A stretch of 64,000 bases of DNA, taken from NCBI GenBank assembly GCA_965232575.1, contig CBDDPZ010000009.1:868001-932000 (forward strand). The letters are read 5' to 3'. The DNA is from Bin5 sp965232575 (GTDB lineage Bacteria > Chloroflexota > Anaerolineae > Caldilineales > Caldilineaceae). Shown piece by piece: positions 1-6,223 of this stretch (position 1 is the stretch's first letter; the number at the start of each line of letters is the position of its first letter). The position numbers and the translations under genes were made by a program. Under the pieces are notes generated by a model that was not told where the DNA came from, searched no databases, and worked only from the letters and a program-made list of their open reading frames with translations.

Positions 1-513
1 GCGTTGATGGGCGTGAGTTTTAGCGCCGGCTGGGTCCCCTGTGTTGGCCCGATCCTTGCCAGCATTCTTTTCTTGGCGAGCGATAGCGCTACCGCCGTTC
101 AGGGCGCCCTCCTCCTGGCCGTTTATAGCCTGGGGCTTGGCTTGCCATTCCTGCTTACCGGATCCGCCTTCAGCAGAGCGACCGAAATCCTTCGCCGGCT
201 TAACCGTCATGCCAATATCGTCAGCTTCATCAGCGGGGTCTTTCTTCTCTACGTGGCCTGGCTCCTCTGGGCTGACCGGTTGATCATGCTGACGACACAG
301 TTTGCGTTCCTGAATCAGTGGGTCTTTCTGCTGGAGGATGCGTTTTCGTCGTCAATCGGGGTAGGTGCAGCCTTTAACGCCGGCGCGCTGAACGCCGCTC
401 CCCTGGCTTTCATTGCCGGCATCATCAGCTTCATCAGCCCCTGCGTTCTGCCCCTGATTCCGGCCTATATCGGCTATCTCAGTGGCGCCGCGCTCTCCGG
501 GAGCCGGCGCTGA
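1..513 (+). CDS. ccdA: CcdA/DsbD-like thiol-disulfide membrane protein, 5' end outside window
   Basis: Polytopic membrane protein of the cytochrome c biogenesis CcdA/DsbD-transmembrane family, which carries electrons from cytoplasmic thioredoxin across the membrane. The reading frame is open to the window edge, so the start lies upstream. Visible signatures are GWVPCVGPIL near the left edge, typical of the second half of CcdA, and FISPCVLPLIPAYIGYLSG near the C-terminus, typical of the first half. The order is therefore C-half then N-half motif, and the protein stops about 15 residues after the second motif. It sits 18 nt before a TlpA-like thioredoxin, a natural partner. Family assignment is firm. 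Whether the protein is a longer duplicated version or has lost a second domain cannot be seen here. Confidence 0.8.
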   Translation, partial: ALMGVSFSAGWVPCVGPILASILFLASDSATAVQGALLLAVYSLGLGLPFLLTGSAFSRATEILRRLNRHANIVSFISGVFLLYVAWLLWADRLIMLTTQFAFLNQWVFLLEDAFSSSIGVGAAFNAGALNAAPLAFIAGIISFISPCVLPLIPAYIGYLSGAALSGSRR

Positions 514-531
514 GAGCGAAAGAGGATTTCG

Positions 532-1125
532 ATGAAGCATCCCGTAGCTCTGACCATGGTGGTCGTGGTTGCGTTTCTGGTTTCCGCCTGCGCGTCGGGC
601 GCGCTGGGAGAAAGTGCTCCCGACGGGTTCATCTCCACACCTCTTGAACAGTTCCCTGACGCATTGGGCAGCGGCTTTCCAGTCGCTGATCTGGTCCGGG
701 AGGGCAGCCCGGATGTAGGTGAAATCGCGCCAAACTTCGCCTTTTTCCTCGCTGACGGTCGCGGCGCAGACCTGGCCTCCTTACAAGGCAAGCCTGTCGT
801 CCTCAACTTCTGGGCCACATGGTGCGGTCCCTGCCGGGCCGAAATGCCTGACCTGGTTGCACTTCATGAGAGCGATACAGATCTTGTCGTGCTCGAAGTA
901 AACGTCGGGGAAGAATTGTCAGCTGTCGAAGAGTTTGCCTCAGAATTTGGAATGAACATGACGGTCGTATTGGATCGGGAAGACTTGATTCGTCGCGCCT
1001 ACGGAGTTCGTAACATGCCGACGACGGTCTTTATCAAGGCAGACGGCACGATCGGCGCTCGCTGGCCCGGCTTCCTCGCCGGCGAGCAGCTGCATGACTT
1101 CGTCGAGCAGATCAAGACCCAGTGA
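532..1125 (+). CDS. TlpA/ResA-like thioredoxin-fold lipoprotein
   Basis: 197-residue redoxin anchored outside the membrane. The N-terminus is a lipoprotein signal with a hydrophobic stretch at residues 7-19 and lipobox LVSAC (Cys20). A thioredoxin-like domain spans about 60-195. The active site is WCGPC at 97-101, within NFWATWCGPC, and the conserved cis-proline loop appears as RNMPTTVFI. Such proteins reduce apocytochrome c or other extracytoplasmic disulfides with electrons from CcdA, whose gene lies immediately upstream. An AGAGG Shine-Dalgarno precedes the ATG. The next gene starts 9 nt downstream, so this is one operon. Confidence 0.9.
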   Translation: MKHPVALTMVVVVAFLVSACASGALGESAPDGFISTPLEQFPDALGSGFPVADLVREGSPDVGEIAPNFAFFLADGRGADLASLQGKPVVLNFWATWCGPCRAEMPDLVALHESDTDLVVLEVNVGEELSAVEEFASEFGMNMTVVLDREDLIRRAYGVRNMPTTVFIKADGTIGARWPGFLAGEQLHDFVEQIKTQ

Positions 1126-1134
1126 GCCGCCAAC

Positions 1135-1410
1135 ATGCAGGTAACACTGTTCACCAAACCGAACTGCCAGCTTTGCGACGCAATCAAGTATGAACTATTG
1201 GATCTGCAGGCCGAATATGGATTTGCCTTCAAAGAGGCGTTTGTGGAGACCCATACGAACGCAGAGGAGGGAGAGAAGACGCGCGTCCCGTTCGTCCATA
1301 TTGATCGAGATGGCCAAGTCATACTCCGCTTCGACTTTCCCGTTAAGCAGGTTGAACTTCGTCGCGCCATCCGGGCCGAGATGAAGAGCCGGTCGGAGCC
1401 GCAACAATGA
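1135..1410 (+). CDS. glutaredoxin-like protein (DUF836 type)
   Basis: Small 91-residue cytoplasmic thioredoxin-fold protein. It begins with a beta strand followed by KPNCQLCDA, giving a CxxC pair at Cys11 and Cys14, and later has VPFVHID, matching the cis-proline segment of glutaredoxins. Length and motif fit the DUF836 glutaredoxin-like family. It follows the TlpA-like gene by 9 nt and its last codons overlap the next start (ATGA, 4 nt), so it is translated with the redox operon. A role in thiol transfer is inferred from fold and neighbours; the substrate is unknown. Confidence 0.8.
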   Translation: MQVTLFTKPNCQLCDAIKYELLDLQAEYGFAFKEAFVETHTNAEEGEKTRVPFVHIDRDGQVILRFDFPVKQVELRRAIRAEMKSRSEPQQ

Positions 1411-2102
1411 GCCACTCGGTGGACACAAATGGTGACAAACAGGCGGAGGGCCGTGTTCAAATGGCGGTTGCCCAACGCGTGGACGGCGCAGTCATCTGGA
1501 TAGCGCGGCACTGGCTCGCTCTTTTCAATGGCCTGGTTGCCCTCTATCTGCTGTTGCCGTTCCTGGCGCCTGTGCTGGCGAGAGCAGGTCTGACTACGCC
1601 GGCCTCCTTGATCTATTCCGTTTACTCAGCGACCTGTCACCAACTGCCCGAACGCAGCTATTTCCTCTTCGGAGAACAGCCCTTTTACAGCCTCTCAGCT
1701 TTAGAAACAAGCGGGTTGGACGAAGGCCAGGGACTCTTCCAACGCCGTGCCTTCCGCGGCAACGAGTTCACCGGTTACAAGATCGCAGTCTGCCAACGTG
1801 ATGTGGCCATCTATGGATCTGTCGTGCTGGCCGGTCTGCTCTTTGGCCTTCTGCGGGGTCGGGTACGCATAATTGGTCTCAAGGTCTATCTGTTCTTACT
1901 CATCCCCATTGCGCTTGACGGCCTCAGCCAGTTGTTCGGCTTGCGTGAGAGCAACTGGTGGCTACGCACCGTGACCGGCGCCCTTTTCGGCGGCGCTTCT
2001 GTCTGGCTTGCCTATCCCTACATTGAAGCGGCGATGCGGGATGTGGTGCGGTCAGAGGAAATGCGGCTACGGCACAACTTGCCCGATACTGCTCTGAAAT
2101 AG
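1407..2102 (+). CDS. DUF2085 family integral membrane protein
   Basis: 231-residue membrane protein of unknown function. It has a first membrane segment around residues 32-55 (ending in FLAPVLARAG). Next come the family-typical cysteine/histidine stretch YSATCHQLPERSYFLFG and a second conserved stretch GYKIAVCQRDVAIYG. Further membrane segments follow, with GLSQLFGLRESN between two of them. This pattern matches DUF2085. The start overlaps the glutaredoxin-like gene by 4 nt, implying translational coupling. Conserved Cys and His residues in a thiol-redox operon suggest a redox or metal role, but that is inference only. Confidence 0.8.
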   Translation: MSHSVDTNGDKQAEGRVQMAVAQRVDGAVIWIARHWLALFNGLVALYLLLPFLAPVLARAGLTTPASLIYSVYSATCHQLPERSYFLFGEQPFYSLSALETSGLDEGQGLFQRRAFRGNEFTGYKIAVCQRDVAIYGSVVLAGLLFGLLRGRVRIIGLKVYLFLLIPIALDGLSQLFGLRESNWWLRTVTGALFGGASVWLAYPYIEAAMRDVVRSEEMRLRHNLPDTALK

Positions 2103-2226
2103 AGCCGGTTCTTGCAAGATCTGCCCCAGATAGGCTGGATTTTGACCTTGGCGAAAGAGGATGTGCGCTTCGGCAGCGAAACGGTCGGGGATTATATACT
2201 TTAGTGCCACCGCCCTCCTGAATTCA

Positions 2227-2403
2227 CTACTCAGGACGGGCGTACTTGGTGGACTTGATGTCGAAGAAAGCGCGGGCTACGTTGCGCGGTGTATCGTCTA
2301 TCTTGACGACGCGCTTGGGAGGACGGCCACGAGGACGGCGAGAACTTTGGGAAGGCTTGGGACGTTGCCGCTTCGATGACTTCGACAGGACAATTTCTCC
2401 CAT
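2227..2403 (-). CDS. small basic protein with AT-hook-like motif
   Basis: A 58-codon ORF. The product is strongly basic in its first 35 residues and contains RRPRGRPPKR at residues 22-31, matching the AT-hook core (GRP flanked by Arg/Lys) that binds the minor groove of AT-rich DNA. It continues VVKIDDTPRNVARAFFDIK and ends in ARPE. The tidy composition switch, basic tail followed by a compact segment, argues for a real gene. There is no strong Shine-Dalgarno, and an IS5 element is inserted 67 bp upstream, which may have altered its expression. DNA binding is inference; I do not recognise a named family. Confidence 0.5.
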   Translation of the reverse strand: MGEIVLSKSSKRQRPKPSQSSRRPRGRPPKRVVKIDDTPRNVARAFFDIKSTKYARPE

Positions 2404-2419
2404 GAAATCAATTAGGGTT

Positions 2420-2470
2420 CTATTCCCAAAATGACGAGAGGAACTGCTGGACTGGTTCGGCCATGTCTAA
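2420..2470 (-). pseudogene. 3' part of a small ORF interrupted by the IS5 element
   Basis: If the IS at 2471-3363 and one TAA target copy are removed, the minus strand joins 3384-3367 to 2470-2420. It then reads one open 22-codon ORF that starts with ATG at 3384 and ends in QQFLSSFWE at 2420. An in-frame TGA lies two codons upstream of that ATG, so the ORF would be complete. It ends 16 nt before the AT-hook-like ORF. This may be chance, as the ORF is short. Confidence 0.25.
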
Positions 2471-3363
2471 GAGGCTGTTTGGGAATTAGGTAGCGGGAGC
2501 GATACGTCGGAGCATGGTGTGAATAGAAGCGGCGTAGACAACGCCTTCGCTACTCTTGATGCAATGTTCGTAGTCTTTGCTCAGACGACGATAGCGTTCC
2601 AGGCAAGCGAAAGTGCGCTCAACGACCCAACGATGCGGGAGGACGGCGAAGCCCTTCTGTTCGGGGTTGCGTTTGACGATTTCGAGAGCGATATGGAAGC
2701 TTTCACGCATCCATTCGGCCAGACCAGCCTGGCCATAGATGCTGTCGGCCCAGATATGTTGCGTCGTGGTCGCAGTCTGTTGAAGCAGTTCCAGGCGTGG
2801 TCGGGCGCCATGATAGTCCTGAATGTTGGCGGCATGGACGACGACTGCCAGCAGGTTGCCCAGGGTATCAGTGGCAATGTGCTGTTTACGACCGTTGATC
2901 TTTTTGGCTGCATCGTAGCCGCGTACACCGTCCGCCTCCGTGGTCTTCACACTTTGACTGTCGATGATGGCTGCGCTCACGTTGCGTTTGCGTCCTTGTT
3001 GTTGGCGACTTAGCTGGCATAAGGCAAAGTTGACCTGACGCCATGAACCATCGCAACACCATTTGCGATAATAATAGTAGACACTGTTATAGTTCGGATA
3101 CATATGCGGCAAGTAGCGCCAGGGACAACCGGTGCGTACCACAAAGAAGATTGCATTGCCCACTGCGAGCAAACTCAACTCCATCGGCCGACCCGCTCCT
3201 TTCCGTTCGCAGAGCAACAATGATTCGACCACTTCCCATTGTTCCTCCGTCAGATCACTGGTGTATCCACCTCGTTTGTGCGACAATGTACCCTCCTGCT
3301 TGGTTCGAATAGGTCGGTTCCGACAACCCCTATTCTACCAAGCAGAAATTTCCAAATACCCTC
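2471..3363 (-). mobile_element. IS5-family insertion sequence (IS1031-like group), complete
   Basis: An 893-bp element. The left end reads GAGGCTGTTTGGGAATT (2471-2487) and the reverse complement of the right end reads GAGGGTATTTGGAAATT (3347-3363). These are imperfect inverted repeats matching at 14 of 17 positions. The element is flanked by direct copies of TAA at 2468-2470 and 3364-3366, the 3-bp TNA-type duplication known for the IS1031 group of IS5. One transposase gene fills it on the minus strand. Intact ends, target duplication and open frame suggest fairly recent insertion. Confidence 0.93.
2486..3286 (-). CDS. IS5-family DDE transposase
   Basis: 266-residue transposase, full length for the IS1031 group. 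The N-terminus (about 8-95) is the DUF4096-type domain with LTEEQWEVVESLL and GCPWRYLP. The C-terminal DDE domain (about 100-262) shows the first Asp in AAIIDSQSVKT, the second in IWADSIYGQ, and the Glu in the signature VVERTFACLERYRRLSKDYE. No frameshift or stop is present, so the enzyme is probably active. It occupies most of the IS and ends 15 bp inside the left inverted repeat boundary. Confidence 0.95.
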   Translation of the reverse strand: MSHKRGGYTSDLTEEQWEVVESLLLCERKGAGRPMELSLLAVGNAIFFVVRTGCPWRYLPHMYPNYNSVYYYYRKWCCDGSWRQVNFALCQLSRQQQGRKRNVSAAIIDSQSVKTTEADGVRGYDAAKKINGRKQHIATDTLGNLLAVVVHAANIQDYHGARPRLELLQQTATTTQHIWADSIYGQAGLAEWMRESFHIALEIVKRNPEQKGFAVLPHRWVVERTFACLERYRRLSKDYEHCIKSSEGVVYAASIHTMLRRIAPAT

Positions 3364-3417
3364 TAAAACGCGACGTTGCGTCATCCTTCAACTACCTAGG
3401 ACAAGCTGATCGACGTT

Positions 3418-3597
3418 TTATGCAATTTCCAACTGGAGAACATCTGCCTCATCATAGTCAGGATTCATATCCTTTCGCCAGATTTCTACTTGCTCGTCCG
3501 CAAGTTCTCTGTTTTTGTACCCTTTGGCTTTGACAGGAATACCTCGCCAAACGAAAATCGCAACCCACCAGACTTGCTCACTGTTCTCTTCAGACAT
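3418..3597 (-). CDS. small hypothetical protein downstream of nuclease-like gene
   Basis: 59-residue soluble protein with many Trp and charged residues, containing WVAIFVWRGIP near the start and MNPDYDEADV near the end. I do not recognise a named family. An upstream ATG overlaps the nuclease stop codon, but the ATG at 3597 is preceded by AGGAG at good spacing and is the better start. Translation is almost certainly coupled to the nuclease-like gene, whose stop is 8 nt away. An accessory, inhibitor or immunity role is possible but rests on position only. Confidence 0.55.
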   Translation of the reverse strand: MSEENSEQVWWVAIFVWRGIPVKAKGYKNRELADEQVEIWRKDMNPDYDEADVLQLEIA

Positions 3598-3605
3598 AGG
3601 TCTCC

Positions 3606-4517
3606 TCATTTCAGATCTTTAATTCTCCTGTGCCATGAGTATACATCGTGATAATTCATGAATGAGCAGTGGGTATCCAATCCGCTTGATCGAAAAGTCG
3701 GTCTCCTAAGTTGACTTACAAAAAGGCTCCTTCTTTCGTCGTTAGACACGATGCTGTAACTCGCTTGCACATTGGCCACTGTAAGGTGGACATCGTTAAA
3801 TCGCAACAACCCTGAGTAAATGGGGGTCGAGTGCTCAACCTCAAAAAGGCCGCGTAGTTTTCCTGCGCCACGCTCAATCCAAAGAATGTCTACTTCCGAT
3901 AGAATGTTTTCGATAGAATGGAACTGATAAGGTAATTCGGCAGCAATTTCAAATGGCTGCGTTAGAGACCAATCTAACTTCCCACGGTCATTCCTGGGAA
4001 TCCATACATCGAATCCTTTTGATAACCCAATTGAACCGATTAGAGTTTGAACCTGTGAATGGGAAAGGGCAGGAATATCTGTGATCTTAGCTGTTTCCAT
4101 CAGAGACGTGATGTAGTTCCACCCAAAATATGACTCGGCATTAAATCTTCCCACTTTGGCAATGTAAAACTCGTCTCCTTCCTCTTGGAGATAAACTTGA
4201 GCCTTATACTGACCATCACTTACCGGTGAAATCCCCCGAAAAATATCCTCATAGTCTGAGAATGGTACGAAAAGCGGTTCCTGTTGATTATTCCACACGA
4301 AGCATATGAATGATCGATGACCTTCGAGTTGTAGCAAATCTTCCTTCCTCAAACCAAAAAACGTTTTACCCCTGGGGTGTACTTTCGAGTAGCGAATGTA
4401 GATTCGAGCGGCACCATCGCCGACTTCGAATAGGGACCGACTATTCCCCAGTCTATGCAATCTACCAAAGCGATCGCGGAATTCCCTCAGAAACTGCTCT
4501 CTTGTCTCATTAGCCAT
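3606..4517 (-). CDS. PD-(D/E)XK nuclease-like protein, possible restriction enzyme
   Basis: 303 residues from the ATG at 4517; a TTG five codons upstream is a poorer start because GGAG lies 9 nt before the ATG. The N-terminal half (about 20-120) is a beta-rich region with RSFICFVWNN. The C-terminal half holds the probable nuclease core: Asp215 in SEVDILWIE, then 15 residues, then FEVEHSTPIYSGLLR with Glu231 and Glu233 (numbered from the TTG). This D-x15-ExE layout resembles PD-(D/E)XK enzymes with the Lys replaced. Neighbouring methylase genes make a restriction role plausible. Substrate and activity are unknown. Confidence 0.55.
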   Translation of the reverse strand: MANETREQFLREFRDRFGRLHRLGNSRSLFEVGDGAARIYIRYSKVHPRGKTFFGLRKEDLLQLEGHRSFICFVWNNQQEPLFVPFSDYEDIFRGISPVSDGQYKAQVYLQEEGDEFYIAKVGRFNAESYFGWNYITSLMETAKITDIPALSHSQVQTLIGSIGLSKGFDVWIPRNDRGKLDWSLTQPFEIAAELPYQFHSIENILSEVDILWIERGAGKLRGLFEVEHSTPIYSGLLRFNDVHLTVANVQASYSIVSNDERRSLFVSQLRRPTFRSSGLDTHCSFMNYHDVYSWHRRIKDLK

Positions 4518-4732
4518 TGCGGGAAACTCCAATGAGTTTGGTCCTGAATTCTGGATTACAACCTAAAGTACAGAAAGGAGCCATCTATCAAACATATATT
4601 GAGATCGAATCAGTGCAAAGACCAGGAGACGACACTCGCTACTTGCACGTTTTGAGTAGCGCTAGAAAGGCTTGAAGCAACTTAGACAGTCAGGTCACGC
4701 TGCCCCGTGTCCCCTTCGCTCAAACAAACCAC

Positions 4733-4852
4733 TCACTCCCTCGCCCACCGCGCCAGCGCCTTGTCGGGCGCAAAATCGTCTCGCAACACCGAGCCAAACA
4801 GCGCCATGCGCCGGATTCGGCTGCGTCGGCAGAATTCGGCGACCAAATCCAT
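4733..4852 (-). pseudogene. truncated MNT-type nucleotidyltransferase (toxin-antitoxin remnant)
   Basis: A 39-codon ORF whose residues 15-30 read RMALFGSVLRDDFAPD. This matches the start of the minimal nucleotidyltransferase fold (GSxxRxDF before the catalytic SDxD). The sequence leaves the family exactly where the catalytic aspartates should come and runs through KALARWARE into a stop. The gene therefore lacks its active site and most of its length. MNT proteins normally pair with HEPN partners; no HEPN gene is present. It lies 20 nt downstream of another gene remnant. Confidence 0.6.
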
Positions 4853-4872
4853 GGGAATATCGAGTCGCGAGT

Positions 4873-5121
4873 TCAAGACGGTACTCCTGCGAACATGCGG
4901 GATTTGAACAGGGGGTCCAGCGCTTTGGCGTTGGGAATGAAGGAATCGCCGTTAACGTAGATCACGTCCGCGCCATCGGCAAGATTGTTCTCGGCCACAA
5001 ACTGTTTGTCGCGCTCGAAATCCAGGTCGGCGCAATCGAATTGAAACAACTCACGCAGGAGTTGCTGGAATTTGCTGATATGGGATGGGGTCGCTTCCAT
5101 GTTGGTCATCATCTTGTTCAT
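4873..5121 (-). pseudogene. internally deleted type III-like adenine methyltransferase remnant
   Basis: 82-codon ORF. Residues 9-35 (ending FQFDCADLDF) resemble the extreme N-terminus of large site-specific adenine methyltransferases that continue GIYRIMN. Here the sequence switches directly to ERDKQFVAENN and then DVIYVNGDSFIPNAKALDP, which resembles a C-terminal segment of the same kind of protein. All catalytic motifs (DPPY, FxGxG) are missing, so an in-frame internal deletion is the simplest reading. It begins 54 nt after the D12 methylase stop, in the same direction. Family recognition is from memory of motif patterns. Confidence 0.55.
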
Positions 5122-5175
5122 TGCTTTACGTTCGTCGCAGAAGAAACCGAACTCGACAACCGTGTCTCTCGCTTC

Positions 5176-6078
5176 TCAATAGTTGGTAATCAGAAGCTCG
5201 GTGATCGGCCCCCTCTTCGCCCCGTTGCTGTTGATGCGGCGGCTGGCGAGCACTTTGTGAATGCTGAACCCGGCATAGAGATCCTCGAAGAAGCTGTCAT
5301 GGGGGTTCTCGTTCTGCGGATCGGAATTGCTCAGCATCAGTTTGGCGCCAGCGCTCCCCAGTTCCTGGTAGAAAAGCGCCAGCCGCCTCTGCTCATCGTC
5401 GTCAAACGGGCTTTTGTAGAAGGCGTTGAAGCTGGCGGTCTTGCTGATCGGGCGGTACGGAGGATCCAGATAGACAAACGTTTTCTCGTCTACGAACCTC
5501 TTGCACGCAGTAAAGTCCCCGAAGTGGATCTCCGCACTCTGGAGCGACTGCGACACGGAGCGCAGATTCACCTTGTCACAGATCCTGGGATTGCGGTAGT
5601 TGCCATAAGGGACATTGAAATCGCCACGGGAATTGACGCGATAGAGGCCATTGAAACAGGTGCGATTCAGAAAGATCAGGCGCGCAACGTGCAACGCCTC
5701 GTCCTGAGCCGACGCGGAGCAGAGACTGGAGGCGCGTCTCTGATTGAACGACCGCCGCGCTTCGTAGAAGTATTCTTGACGCCGGATCCGGTCCAATTGC
5801 AGATACTGGCGTTTAATCTCCTCCAGGCGCTCTATCAGATTCTCGACCTGCTGCTGGATAGTGCGGTAAGCAAGAACAAGATCCTCGTTCATGTCGGAAA
5901 TGAAAAACTCGCGGACATCAAAGTCGTTTGCAATGAGAAAGAAGACCGCGCCTCCACCGATGAAGGGTTCGGCATACTTTGTGAGTCTTCCCTCCTCCAT
6001 GCCAGGGGGCAGATGTCGTCCAATCTGCCCCAGAAGTTGTCCCTTGCCGCCCGCCCACTTGAGAAATGGTCTTGCCAT
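5176..6078 (-). CDS. D12-class (Dam-like) DNA adenine methyltransferase
   Basis: Adenine-N6 DNA methyltransferase, 300 residues from the ATG at 6078; an upstream ATG at 6126 would add 16 residues. The preferred start gives the usual Dam N-terminus MARPFLKWAGGKGQLL and has GGGGA seven bases upstream. SAM-binding motif EPFIGGGAVFF and catalytic motif DPPY (within FVYLDPPYRP) are intact, as is the CFNGLYRVNSRGDFNVPYG segment typical of the family. Length is normal. It heads a minus-strand series of remnants and a nuclease-like gene, so it may be the surviving modification half of a restriction system. Confidence 0.9.
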   Translation of the reverse strand: MARPFLKWAGGKGQLLGQIGRHLPPGMEEGRLTKYAEPFIGGGAVFFLIANDFDVREFFISDMNEDLVLAYRTIQQQVENLIERLEEIKRQYLQLDRIRRQEYFYEARRSFNQRRASSLCSASAQDEALHVARLIFLNRTCFNGLYRVNSRGDFNVPYGNYRNPRICDKVNLRSVSQSLQSAEIHFGDFTACKRFVDEKTFVYLDPPYRPISKTASFNAFYKSPFDDDEQRRLALFYQELGSAGAKLMLSNSDPQNENPHDSFFEDLYAGFSIHKVLASRRINSNGAKRGPITELLITNY

Positions 6079-6223
6079 TTCTGGGTCCCCGATAACGTTT
6101 CGCGTTGACGTTTGCATAGAGCACATTCGAGTACGGGTCTCAAACTAAAACCTGGAAACGCCAGGACTGCTCACATTATAGCACAACCGTTCTGTCCACT
6201 TCAACTGTTGCGCCCTCAGCCAT

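Noticed and set aside
4672..6108. Long plus-strand frame of 478 codons
   Set aside because: It is antisense to the intact D12 methylase and the methylase remnant; its translation has no recognisable motif, whereas the minus strand has DPPY and FxGGG.
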